From a virus, in IMG/VR virus record IMGVR_UViG_3300017757_000153, positions 1 through 24,302 of that record: 24,302 nt of DNA; one strand, 5' to 3'. The stretch's first letter is position 1, and every line of letters begins with the position of its first letter. A model generated the notes under the pieces. The model did not search any database. It saw only the letters and a program-made list of their open reading frames with translations, and had not been told where the DNA came from. Below, piece after piece: positions 18,184-23,779 of the stretch. The position numbers and the translations under genes are program-made.

Positions 18184-19206
18184 TTAAGCGTCAGCAGCTC
18201 TTATAACTCTAAGAAGTTTTCGTCCTGACTTTCTGGGATTTCTACCATTTGTGTCTACTTTTAATGTGCCTCCGCCGAATCGACTGCCACCAGCGTTACC
18301 ATTAATTAATCGAATATTTTTACCCTTCGTGCCATGATAAAATCCAACATGACCTTTACTGGGATCGGGAGGCCCGTTTTTCGGATCTCTTTCAAACACC
18401 ATAATATCACCTTTTTGAAATTTATCATAAGGTATTTCGCCTTTACCATCCCAAACAACATCGCCTGGATAATTTTGATAAGCTCTAGAACTTAAATTGT
18501 TGCCTGATAATGGTTTCTTTCCTGCACACTTTAAAGCATGAGTAACAAACGCTGCACACCAATGCGTGCCTTCACCTGTTCTACCCTTATGACCAATTTC
18601 TTTAAACATTTGTCTAAGTTTACCATTTTGACCGCCTCTACCTTCTCGCATCTCTGGCCATTCTCCAGTTTTCGGGTCATATTTACCATAGATACCTTTA
18701 TTATACAAACAATCTTCTAGATCTTTTCCTGTTTCAGATAACGGAGCATCTATTGCTTCTGATGCGGCCGCCGAAGCTTCGCCACCAGATGGTGCACCAG
18801 ATGATGGCGATAATGGAGCACGAGGATCTCCACCGCTGCCAGGAGCATCACGGCCAGGAATACAACCAATGACAACAGGATGTTGTTTATCATGTGCATC
18901 AAGAAAGAAACCAAACACTGTAGTTCCTTCTATAAGATTTGAAGTCCCACCGACACCACTAATGCCTGGTGAATTTGTTGGATGCATAACAGATGCCCAC
19001 GGCAAATCTTTAGTGGGCAACTGATCTTTATCTTGTGTATGATATCCTATGCAACGAACCTTAACCCTACCTAACTTAGCAGGATCACCAACTGAACGAG
19101 GTTTACCATCTCCATCAACGAATAATACTATACGAGCTTCTACAACACCGATAAACCAACAGAAACCATCTAAACCAGCAAAGTTTGAAATATCTTGTTG
19201 AATCAC
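18184..19206 (-). CDS. 5: Baseplate hub gp5-like protein: OB-fold plus Cys/His peptidoglycan peptidase
   Basis: 340 residues from a GTG at 19206, chosen because AGGAG lies nine bases upstream. Residues ~10-120 resemble the gp5 N-terminal OB-fold (FCWFIGVVEARI, LGRVKVRCIGYHT, DLPWASVMHPT, TTVFGFFLDAH, HPVVIGCIPG). A Gly/Ser/Ala linker follows (~121-155). Residues ~160-335 look like an NlpC/P60- or CHAP-like domain of the TIGR02594 type: Cys217 in THWCAAFV, GDIMVFER, His286 in GHVGFYHG, and INGN near 301. The Cys/His pair fits a thiol hydrolase of peptidoglycan cross-bridges, replacing the T4 glycosidase lysozyme domain. The beta-helix normally at the C-terminus is absent and is found in the gene at 15519-16661. 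It probably forms the hub and makes the local hole in the cell wall at infection. A late promoter lies upstream. Confidence 0.85.
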   Translation of the reverse strand: MIQQDISNFAGLDGFCWFIGVVEARIVLFVDGDGKPRSVGDPAKLGRVKVRCIGYHTQDKDQLPTKDLPWASVMHPTNSPGISGVGGTSNLIEGTTVFGFFLDAHDKQHPVVIGCIPGRDAPGSGGDPRAPLSPSSGAPSGGEASAAASEAIDAPLSETGKDLEDCLYNKGIYGKYDPKTGEWPEMREGRGGQNGKLRQMFKEIGHKGRTGEGTHWCAAFVTHALKCAGKKPLSGNNLSSRAYQNYPGDVVWDGKGEIPYDKFQKGDIMVFERDPKNGPPDPSKGHVGFYHGTKGKNIRLINGNAGGSRFGGGTLKVDTNGRNPRKSGRKLLRVIRAADA

Positions 19207-19232
19207 AAATATACACTCCTACGTTATAGAAG

Positions 19233-19240
19233 TATTTATA
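19233..19240 (-). promoter_or_regulatory. T4-type late promoter (TATAAATA) before the gp5-like gene
   Basis: Perfect minus-strand TATAAATA about 27 bases before the GTG of the gp5-like gene, in the 40-base gap after the oxygenase gene. It marks the likely start of the late baseplate transcription unit. Confidence 0.8.
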
Positions 19241-19246
19241 AGTTAA

Positions 19247-19942
19247 TTACAACCTGTTGATATTACCTCTAGAGCCGTAGACAGAACGCCATTGACCCAA
19301 GCCACGATTTTCTAATGTTTGAATATGTGAAAAAGGATTCATTGTGAGATTACCGGCAACAACAATTCTATCATCACCGATATGCTCAGGAACCGAATGA
19401 TTGATCCAGCCAGGAAACATAATCATCATACCTGTTTGTGGCATAATTCGGTATGACCGTTCAGCTCTATCAAATAATAATGGTGCCGAATGAGGCGGAC
19501 AGTTCACATAATAAACAAAACTCCAAAGATGCGGCCAATGATTATGCATAACTGTATAGTCGCCTTCTTTATATATGGCACCCCAGCAATCATAAGCAAT
19601 CATATCTAATGGGTGTGGATTGTTCTCTGTTGCGATATCAATTGCTCGATTGCAAACCCATTGAAACCCTTTAGAGTTATCATGCATAAACCAATCCGTC
19701 ATATGTGCTTTGACGTTGGTTTTTTTGTTTTGTTTATCGCCATATTCTCGAATCTGTCTTTCAAGATTTTCGTTTAGTGTTAAATCCTGATCGGGAACTT
19801 TAATTGATGATAAAGAAAGCAAGTTTACATTAATGACAGGAAACTTTTCTATAAATTTTTTTGAAAGCGGTGTTCTCTCAAACAGCGTTGATGGTTTATT
19901 TCTATTCTCTAGTGTCTTCGCAAGATTTGATAAACTGTTCAT
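19247..19942 (-). CDS. Putative 2OG-Fe(II) oxygenase
   Basis: 231 residues, ATG at 19942. The C-terminal half shows the fold's iron site: a VMHNHWPHLWSFVYYVN segment (His133, Asn134, His135), then GMMIMFPGWINHSVPEH with the distal His182, and Arg192 in DDRIVVAGNL for the 2-oxoglutarate carboxylate. The spacing and the HxH form resemble the TIGR02466 type of putative oxygenases found in many marine phages. The substrate is unknown; phage members may hydroxylate protein or nucleic acid. The ribosome site is weak (AGGA about 12 bases away), and the start lies inside the 51-residue ORF upstream, so translation may be coupled. It precedes the late promoter of gp5 and is therefore probably in a different unit from the baseplate genes. 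Confidence 0.8.
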   Translation of the reverse strand: MNSLSNLAKTLENRNKPSTLFERTPLSKKFIEKFPVINVNLLSLSSIKVPDQDLTLNENLERQIREYGDKQNKKTNVKAHMTDWFMHDNSKGFQWVCNRAIDIATENNPHPLDMIAYDCWGAIYKEGDYTVMHNHWPHLWSFVYYVNCPPHSAPLLFDRAERSYRIMPQTGMMIMFPGWINHSVPEHIGDDRIVVAGNLTMNPFSHIQTLENRGLGQWRSVYGSRGNINRL

Positions 19943-20057
19943 ATTGTTTCATTTTCCTTTCAATGTTATTATTATAGTATCTTAACAGATAATTAATATC
20001 ATGTAAAATTTTTTCTTGCATGTCGCATCTTTTTTTAAGATATTCTAAGTCATCCAT
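19902..20057 (-). CDS. Small helical ORF (51 aa), overlaps the oxygenase start
   Basis: ATG at 20057, two bases after the methyltransferase stop (TAATTATG). It encodes MDDLEYLKKRCDMQEK and then a Tyr/Asn-rich middle and a KMKQYEQFIKSCEDTRE end: charged, probably a single helix or coiled coil with three cysteines or fewer. It fills a gap that is otherwise empty and ends 41 bases inside the oxygenase gene in another frame. No family recognised. Close coupling supports it; the long overlap and weak ribosome site count against it. Confidence 0.5.
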   Translation of the reverse strand: MDDLEYLKKRCDMQEKILHDINYLLRYYNNNIERKMKQYEQFIKSCEDTRE

Positions 20058-20059
20058 AA

Positions 20060-20704
20060 TTAAGTTTTTCTCAATATAGTGATACTACCTTGCCTGAACT
20101 TATGTGGCTCGATTATATCCAATCGTTGTATATTGGGGCCTGTAAGTTTATCAAACTTAAACATTGGACCATGCAAATATTTTGATATGGTTTCACCATT
20201 CTTATTTTCTTTACCCTTAAAGAAAGTAAAATGAACAATCAAATATTCCTTGATTATCTCAAAGTAGTTATCAAGAAAGAATTGCAATTCATTCGGGCCT
20301 CCACAATCAAACCAGCACAAATCAAATTCAGAATAGGTATCTTTCACCTTAGTCATAATATCTGAATTAGTAAAATCGCCTTCAATAAAATCAACGATAT
20401 TTGATGCGTTATTGGTTATCAACTCTCGGCGATTGTCTGCTCTAGTTTCATCTGTTTCTAAACTCTGGTCATCAATGACAACTAATCGAGGATTATATTT
20501 GGTATTCATGAATTCAGGATCACAATTACCATCCCAATGCAATTCAAAATTATTTTCAATTGCTTCTATTAAAAATGGTGTAGTATAACCAAATCCAATT
20601 TCTAATACCTTTTGTGGTCGAGCCATTTCCATCAAACCAATGAGAAACGGACCAACTTTTTCTGTGCCATATCCTGGCGTATACCATTCTTTATATTTTA
20701 TCAT
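20060..20704 (-). CDS. Putative class I SAM-dependent methyltransferase
   Basis: 214 residues. Residues 33-44 (VLEIGFGYTTPF) are a clear motif I (E/D-x-G-x-G) of Rossmann-type methyltransferases, a VVIDDQS segment near residue 75 fits the acidic motif II strand, and DFIEGDFTNSD and FDLCWFDCGGPNELQ fit motifs III and IV. An ITILRK strand ends the fold. The substrate is unknown; there is no DPPY/NPPY motif, so DNA amino-methylation is unlikely. The ATG overlaps the TGA of the 27-residue ORF (ATGA), so the two are coupled. It is one of several accessory enzymes in this part of the phage. Confidence 0.7.
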   Translation of the reverse strand: MIKYKEWYTPGYGTEKVGPFLIGLMEMARPQKVLEIGFGYTTPFLIEAIENNFELHWDGNCDPEFMNTKYNPRLVVIDDQSLETDETRADNRRELITNNASNIVDFIEGDFTNSDIMTKVKDTYSEFDLCWFDCGGPNELQFFLDNYFEIIKEYLIVHFTFFKGKENKNGETISKYLHGPMFKFDKLTGPNIQRLDIIEPHKFRQGSITILRKT

Positions 20705-20784
20705 AAACTTGCAATTCCAATACTAGTTAATAAACAGACAAACCAAATTATAAACAACCAACTCAATATTTTAATTATTCCCAT
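20701..20784 (-). CDS. Single-helix membrane microprotein (27 aa)
   Basis: ATG at 20784, with TTAGGT about nine bases upstream that overlaps the stop of the SprT-like gene. The product, MGIIKILSWLFIIWFVCLL followed by TSIGIASL, is almost entirely hydrophobic and long enough to cross a membrane once. Its TGA overlaps the methyltransferase ATG (ATGA). Too short for automated gene calls. It explains the 95-base gap between two genes. No family recognised. Confidence 0.5.
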   Translation of the reverse strand: MGIIKILSWLFIIWFVCLLTSIGIASL

Positions 20785-20799
20785 AAAAGTGACCTAAGA

Positions 20800-21264
20800 C
20801 TATAAACAAGTTTCTATAAACTCTTCTGCCAATGAATATTCCATTGCATAGGCTTGTGTCTCCCACGGCTGTTTATCATAATCAGTTCGTGCATAGTTTC
20901 TATATTTACTGTCTTTACATTTCCACATTTGAAACGATGCATCAGACTGAACATATTTCTTAGTTGCATATTGCATAACATGTACCATTTCATGACAGAC
21001 AGTCGTAATAAAGTCATATACGCCATCACTAACCAACAAAACACCATCCCTAGACAATCTGTTATGTATTCCAATCTCATAAGTTTTCTTTTCATAAGAA
21101 TCCATGCACCAGCCATACATACCGTCCTTAAGTGTATTAGTAAGTGTACAAGATATGTAAAGATTGCGATGCCGTGGTAATAATTTCTTGATACAGAATT
21201 TAATTACCTTGTAAGCAAGTATTCTGTCTCGTTTTATGCCGCCTTTGGTTTCAAAATATATCAT
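20800..21264 (-). CDS. SprT-like zinc metallopeptidase
   Basis: 154 residues with His91-Glu92...His95 in VCHEMVHVMQY, the HExxH zinc site, and PWETQAYAME with Glu135 as probable third ligand. Size and order (an ~85-residue beta-rich lead, HExxH helix, then a W/E-x-x-A helix) match small SprT-like peptidases that are common in marine T4-like phages. In cells the family cuts DNA-bound or cross-linked proteins; a phage role is not established. The start has no good ribosome site. The gene is followed directly by the 27-residue membrane microprotein and preceded by a hairpin between direct repeats. Confidence 0.8.
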   Translation of the reverse strand: MIYFETKGGIKRDRILAYKVIKFCIKKLLPRHRNLYISCTLTNTLKDGMYGWCMDSYEKKTYEIGIHNRLSRDGVLLVSDGVYDFITTVCHEMVHVMQYATKKYVQSDASFQMWKCKDSKYRNYARTDYDKQPWETQAYAMEYSLAEEFIETCL

Positions 21265-21315
21265 AGTGTTAACGCAAGAATGTATAAGAATGTTGATTCA
21301 TACCAATATTTATTT

Positions 21316-21404
21316 CATTATACATGATAATAATTTGTTGGATGTTACGTTTCCTCGGACACATTCGATTCTTGTCCGAGGTTTTGTAACATCATACATG
21401 ATAA
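21316..21404. repeat. 15-base imperfect direct repeats framing a hairpin
   Basis: CATtATACATGATAA at 21316-21330 and CATcATACATGATAA at 21390-21404 differ at one base and lie 74 bases apart. The long hairpin at 21341-21393 lies between them. Two repeats around a structured unit could be a duplicated insertion site or a remnant of slippage; the sequence alone does not decide. Confidence 0.65.
21341..21393. other. Long two-part hairpin between SprT-like gene and tRNA-Arg
   Basis: Outer arms GATGTTAC (21341-21348) and GTAACATC (21386-21393), 8 pairs; a 4x4 internal loop; inner arms CCTCGGACA (21353-21361) and TGTCCGAGG (21373-21381), 9 pairs; an 11-base loop. All 17 pairs are Watson-Crick. No T-run follows on the minus strand; on the plus strand the inner stem is followed by four T's only, so it is a weak terminator at best. 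It could be an RNA processing or stability element in the tRNA/SprT transcript, or a small mobile hairpin. Confidence 0.7.
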
Positions 21405-21508
21405 CATACTAATAGAATAATTGCAACAATAATAATAGTTTGTGACAACATAAGTACCCATACCGGTATCTCTACAAGTTTTATAAATTGTTGATTAGGT
21501 AACTTCAT
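21392..21508 (-). CDS. Single-helix membrane microprotein (38 aa)
   Basis: ATG at 21508, seven bases after the encoded CCA end of tRNA-Arg. The product starts MKLPNQQFIKLVEIPVWVL and continues with a hydrophobic stretch (SQTIIIVAIILLVCYHV), a good single membrane segment with an N-terminal polar head. It has no clear ribosome site, which lowers confidence. Its stop lies on the edge of the hairpin at 21341-21393. No family recognised. Confidence 0.4.
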   Translation of the reverse strand: MKLPNQQFIKLVEIPVWVLMLSQTIIIVAIILLVCYHV

Positions 21509-21514
21509 AATAAT

Positions 21515-21591
21515 TGGTACGCTCGGTAGGATTCGAACCTACGGCCCACAGCTTAGAAGGCTGTTGCTCTATCCAACTGAGCTACGAGCGC
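21515..21591 (-). tRNA. tRNA-Arg (anticodon UCU), CCA encoded
   Basis: Minus strand, 77 bases. Acceptor arm GCGCTCG/CGAGCGT (one G-T pair at the end), D-arm GCTC/GAGC with a nine-base loop, anticodon arm ACAGC-CTTCTAA-GCTGT giving anticodon TCT, a 5-base variable loop, T-arm GTAGG-TTCGAAT-CCTAC, discriminator A and an encoded CCA. It reads AGA/AGG, which are frequent arginine codons in the AT-rich genes here. A phage tRNA of this kind would help late translation in a host with little of it. The D-loop supplies the stop codon of the upstream 48-residue ORF. Confidence 0.97.
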
Positions 21592-21715
21592 TTTTGTGTT
21601 TATTCTTACGAGTATATTTCGTTTTATCACAAACCACTCGCATGCGAAATGGGCCATTCGGATCTCGAACAACTCTTTTCCAGGCATTTTTAAGTTTTGA
21701 ACGTTTCTTTTTCAT
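21569..21715 (-). CDS. Basic small protein (48 aa) running into the tRNA-Arg gene
   Basis: ATG at 21715 overlaps the TGA of the nucleotidase gene (ATGA). The product is strongly basic: MKKKRSKLKNAWKRVVRD, then a PNGPFRMRVVCDKTKYTRK segment, and KNKHKSARSSVG. The middle part (PF-x-R-V-V-x-D-K-x-x-Y-x-R-K) resembles small basic proteins I associate with T4-like marine phages, so I take the frame as real. The last residues are encoded by the 5' end of the tRNA gene, and the TAG stop is in the tRNA D-loop; the natural C-terminus was perhaps lost when the tRNA arrived. It probably binds nucleic acid; inference from charge. Confidence 0.55.
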   Translation of the reverse strand: MKKKRSKLKNAWKRVVRDPNGPFRMRVVCDKTKYTRKNKHKSARSSVG

Positions 21716-21736
21716 TTGATCGTTTCTTTTTCATTT
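21702..21736. repeat. 16-base tandem repeat, period 19
   Basis: CGTTTCTTTTTCATTT occurs at 21702-21717 and 21721-21736. On the minus strand both copies read AAATGAAAAAGAAACG. The period is not a multiple of three, so the copy nearer the nucleotidase encodes its C-terminal NEKET, while the other supplies its stop and the ATG of the basic 48-residue ORF. Confidence 0.9.
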
Positions 21737-22266
21737 CGAGGTAAAGTAAACATAGTGCTGCATATAGTAAGATTTGTAAACGAATGTAATCTTTCTAACA
21801 AATTCTTTAATTCTTTAAGCGAATGCTTATTGGCTTGATAAAGAATACCAATGCCATGATTTTGTGTCCAAGCTTTTAGTTTCTCTTCACGGTCATCAAT
21901 CAGGATATTCGATTGCCCATTTTCATTAACAGCATATTTTTCTTTTACACTTGAAAAGTATGCATCCTTGGGAGTGTAACCATGATTTGCCAACCATTTT
22001 CTTTTCAAGGATATGCTATGATCATAGTCATCACGTAAAGGAGCAGACAGAATATACCAATTACCATTTGTAAGTTCATGAATAAACTCAACTAATTCGT
22101 CTGACGTTGGAAATTTTGGTAATCGCTCAAAGAAATCAGTTCCTTTCAGTGCTTTTACAGATTCATTCTTGTCTGGCAGATCTTTCCAGTGATTTACATT
22201 ATAATGTCGTGCTAATTCTGTAAAGAAATCAGCAATAACACCATCCATATCAAGATAAATGTTCAT
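21712..22266 (-). CDS. 5'(3')-deoxyribonucleotidase-like HAD phosphatase
   Basis: 184 residues, ATG at 22266 with only a weak GG-rich ribosome site. The N-terminus NIYLDMDGVIADF has the HAD motif I aspartates Asp6 and Asp8, YILSAP near residue 73 is motif II, SLKRKW carries the motif III lysine, and NILIDDREEKLKAW is motif IV. This set fits the NT5C type (deoxy-pyrimidine 5'-nucleotidase, PF06941). It would remove phosphate from dNMPs, tuning nucleotide pools during host DNA turnover. Related genes occur in T4-like cyanophages. The last residues come from a duplicated segment shared with the next ORF's start. Confidence 0.85.
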   Translation of the reverse strand: MNIYLDMDGVIADFFTELARHYNVNHWKDLPDKNESVKALKGTDFFERLPKFPTSDELVEFIHELTNGNWYILSAPLRDDYDHSISLKRKWLANHGYTPKDAYFSSVKEKYAVNENGQSNILIDDREEKLKAWTQNHGIGILYQANKHSLKELKNLLERLHSFTNLTICSTMFTLPRNEKETIK

Positions 22267-22340
22267 ATTACCAAACCAAACTTATTAAAAAAAATGATAT
22301 TATAATTATTACTAAAGAATAAAAACTATTTATTTTTATA

Positions 22341-22541
22341 TCACCAACTCACTCTATAACCCTTCGAATGCGGGTAATCCAGCTTCAAACCACTTATGAT
22401 ATTGTCCATATCACAAATTTTTACTCTACCATACTGTATACAACGATAAAACTTACCATTTTTCTCAACTTTGACAAAATATGTAGTATAGTCAGTTGAG
22501 GATTTAGGAGTAAATCGTAATATTTTCAAAAAATACTCCAT
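22341..22541 (-). CDS. Small conserved-looking hypothetical protein (66 aa)
   Basis: I choose the ATG at 22541; the frame is open to a TTG at 22565, but that lacks a ribosome site and lies in the preceding small ORF. The product, MEYFLKILRFTPKSS then a DYTTYFVKVEKNGKFYRCIQ segment, ends in SKGYRVSW. Alternating beta-strand pattern with aromatics, no membrane segment, no family recognised. A T4-type late promoter octamer lies about 70 bases upstream, inside the preceding microprotein ORF. Confidence 0.65.
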   Translation of the reverse strand: MEYFLKILRFTPKSSTDYTTYFVKVEKNGKFYRCIQYGRVKICDMDNIISGLKLDYPHSKGYRVSW

Positions 22542-22627
22542 GGTTGAACACCAATGATGGCACAAGCAAATATAAATGCACTGCCAACAAACATTATGGC
22601 TGTGCCTAACATATTTATAATTCTCAT
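22526..22627 (-). CDS. Single-helix membrane microprotein (33 aa)
   Basis: ATG at 22627 with AAAGG nine bases before it, a good ribosome site. The product MRIINMLGTAIMFVGSAFI plus FACAIIGVQPWSIF is one hydrophobic segment with a positive N-terminus, so an inner-membrane insertion with N-in is likely. It overlaps the next gene's start by 16 bases. No family recognised. Of the tiny ORFs here this one has the clearest ribosome site. Confidence 0.5.
   Translation of the reverse strand: MRIINMLGTAIMFVGSAFIFACAIIGVQPWSIF
22612..22619 (-). promoter_or_regulatory. Possible T4-type late promoter (TATAAATA)
   Basis: Perfect minus-strand octamer, about 70 bases before the 66-residue gene's ATG. It lies inside the 33-residue ORF, so it could be chance in AT-rich coding sequence; if real it would drive the 66-residue gene and the nucleotidase. 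Confidence 0.4.
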
Positions 22628-22670
22628 TATACCAAACCTTTCTTAAACATGGCGTAGTCAGTCATCTTCA

Positions 22671-22967
22671 TTACCAGTTCCTCATCAGATTTTCCATCTT
22701 CAGAGCAGTGCGGGCGGGTCGTTGGTGATAAACGTTCCGCCACATATCAACCACTGGCCATTGTCGAATGCCTTCAGCAATGAAACCGAAATGTTCTTCG
22801 ACAATTTCGTCGTCGATCATCCAAGTTACATCCTCACCATAAGAGCGACCGATGCCTGAGCAAGACTCACGTACATATTGCTCGAATACCTTTTTGGCAT
22901 CCTGGCCGTCAGTATCAACGAATACAGTACCAACATTACCAACAATGATTTCATGTATTCCTATCAT
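22671..22967 (-). CDS. Conserved marine phage hypothetical protein (98 aa)
   Basis: The frame extends to tandem ATGs at 22985/22982, but GGAG nine bases before the ATG at 22967 makes MIGIHEIIVGNVGTVF the likelier start. The sequence has the pattern GNVGTVFVDTD, VFEQYVRESCSGIGRSYGED and DDEIVEEHFG, which I associate with a conserved uncharacterised family of marine phages; no function is known to me. Compact alpha/beta look, acidic, no membrane segment. Base composition is clearly richer in GC than the baseplate genes. It is followed by a strong ribosome site GAGG and a 14-codon frame. Confidence 0.75.
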   Translation of the reverse strand: MIGIHEIIVGNVGTVFVDTDGQDAKKVFEQYVRESCSGIGRSYGEDVTWMIDDEIVEEHFGFIAEGIRQWPVVDMWRNVYHQRPARTALKMENLMRNW

Positions 22968-22998
22968 ATTTGCATTCTCCATCATTTTCGACTAATAG

Positions 22999-23322
22999 TT
23001 ATTTAGCGAGGGCTTTCAGTATGGGCTTCGATCCACCACTTCGATTCATCACAAATCGACCAGTCTGCATTGCTGTTATTCCACCAATGCCGCCTCCATC
23101 AGTACCCCAGTCTGACCCAGAGCGGGTTCGTGGAAGGAGATCCAAGATTGACCCATACTCCATATCTGCTTTCACAAACTCTTCATTAGTTGGGTGAAAG
23201 ACCTTACGAATGGTGAAGATAGATCCTCGAATCTCGAAGCTCCAACCTAAATCCCCACAGGCGATTCTGATGTCGTTGGCTGCTTCAATCGTTTTCGCAC
23301 TTTTTGTCACACGTACAGTCAT
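22999..23322 (-). CDS. Conserved marine phage hypothetical protein (107 aa)
   Basis: ATG at 23322 overlaps the previous stop (TAATG). Contains CGDLGWSFEIRGSIFTIRKV, HPTNEEFVKADMEYG and a Gly-rich SGSDWGTDGGGIGGITAM segment followed by GRFVMNRSGGSKPILKALAK. The Gly-rich block and basic end are hallmarks of an uncharacterised family I recognise from marine phages. Could bind nucleic acid or protein; not established. About half GC, markedly different from the AT-rich structural genes. Confidence 0.8.
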   Translation of the reverse strand: MTVRVTKSAKTIEAANDIRIACGDLGWSFEIRGSIFTIRKVFHPTNEEFVKADMEYGSILDLLPRTRSGSDWGTDGGGIGGITAMQTGRFVMNRSGGSKPILKALAK

Positions 23323-23546
23323 TATATCAACTCACTCAAAGAGCTCTCAACACCGGCTCGCTCTGCGTACAGGTCTGTGCCATCGCGAAGCTTGACCGAT
23401 CCATTCGGCAGTCGAATCTTCACTTCCAGATCCTTGCCGTACTTGGCTCGCACCGACTCGATGACACCAGTGTATTCTCTGGTGAAAATCTTTCGACCTT
23501 TCGCCCCCCAGAGACTATTCATATATTGATTTATGGTAAATTTCAT
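23322..23546 (-). CDS. Small hypothetical protein (74 aa), first gene of the early-type operon
   Basis: I start at the ATG at 23546, with GAGAG upstream, rather than an in-frame TTG one codon earlier. The product has MKFTINQYMNSLWGAKGRK, FTREYTGVIESVRAKYG and DLEVKIRLPNGSVKLRDG: beta strands with basic charge, like small regulatory or nucleic-acid-binding phage proteins. No family recognised. A consensus-like sigma-70 promoter lies just upstream (23579-23607), so this gene heads a transcript that continues into the 107- and 98-residue genes. Confidence 0.75.
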   Translation of the reverse strand: MKFTINQYMNSLWGAKGRKIFTREYTGVIESVRAKYGKDLEVKIRLPNGSVKLRDGTDLYAERAGVESSLSELI

Positions 23547-23562
23547 CAATTTCTCTCTTTTT

Positions 23563-23779
23563 TCACTCTACAACTGACATTTTACAGGAATTTGGTGCCC
23601 CTGTCAACCCTTTTTTCGGGTTTTTTCGCTTTTTCGCATGATTTTTTCTAATGCGAACTAAGTTATTGATTTTATTGAAGAAAATCCCTTGCCTAAAATA
23701 TCTATTTGGCATATTTTTTTCCAGAAAAATTTTTTAAAGAAGATAAAATTATATAGTTGTCAGTTTTGGGTAGGGGGGC
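23563..23779. other. Intergenic region with A/T tracts, hairpin and promoter
   Basis: This gap holds a sigma-70-like promoter at its left end, a 7-pair hairpin TTCGCAT/ATGCGAA (23633-23639 and 23651-23657, 11-base loop), long A/T tracts, and a C-run just after the 81-residue gene's stop (plus-strand G-run 23773-23778). A short plus-strand stem AACCC/GGGTT followed by T's (23606-23626) looks like a weak plus-strand terminator. No convincing gene was found. Confidence 0.5.
23579..23607 (-). promoter_or_regulatory. Sigma-70-like promoter
   Basis: On the minus strand: a perfect TTGACA (23602-23607), a spacer of 17 bases and TAAAAT (23579-23584, one mismatch to TATAAT). It would start transcripts near 23572, about 26 bases before the 74-residue gene. 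Position and spacing are near ideal, so host polymerase could read this early in infection. Confidence 0.8.

Noticed and set aside
21307-21314. AATAAATA on the minus strand before the SprT-like gene, and again at 22327-22334
   Set aside because: One mismatch to the late octamer and over 40 bases from a start codon in very AT-rich DNA; chance is likely.
22270-22338. Hydrophobic frame KINSFYSLVIIIISFFLI before the nucleotidase
   Set aside because: There is no ATG, GTG or TTG start between the in-frame upstream stop and the hydrophobic stretch; it would need an ATA start.
22629-22673. 14-codon frame MKMTDYAMFKKGLV directly after the 98-residue gene, with a GAGG site
   Set aside because: Good ribosome signal and TAATG coupling but too short to support as a gene; may be a leader peptide or relic.
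23606-23626. Plus-strand hairpin AACCC/GGGTT with following T's
   Set aside because: Only five pairs and no plus-strand gene upstream; more likely a by-product of the T-rich promoter region.
23563-23712. Minus-strand 49-codon frame (MPNRYFRQGIFFNKINN...) in the gap before the 74-residue gene
   Set aside because: It has only a weak GGA ribosome site and overlaps the sigma-70-like promoter and a hairpin; the lysine-rich half comes from A-tracts.
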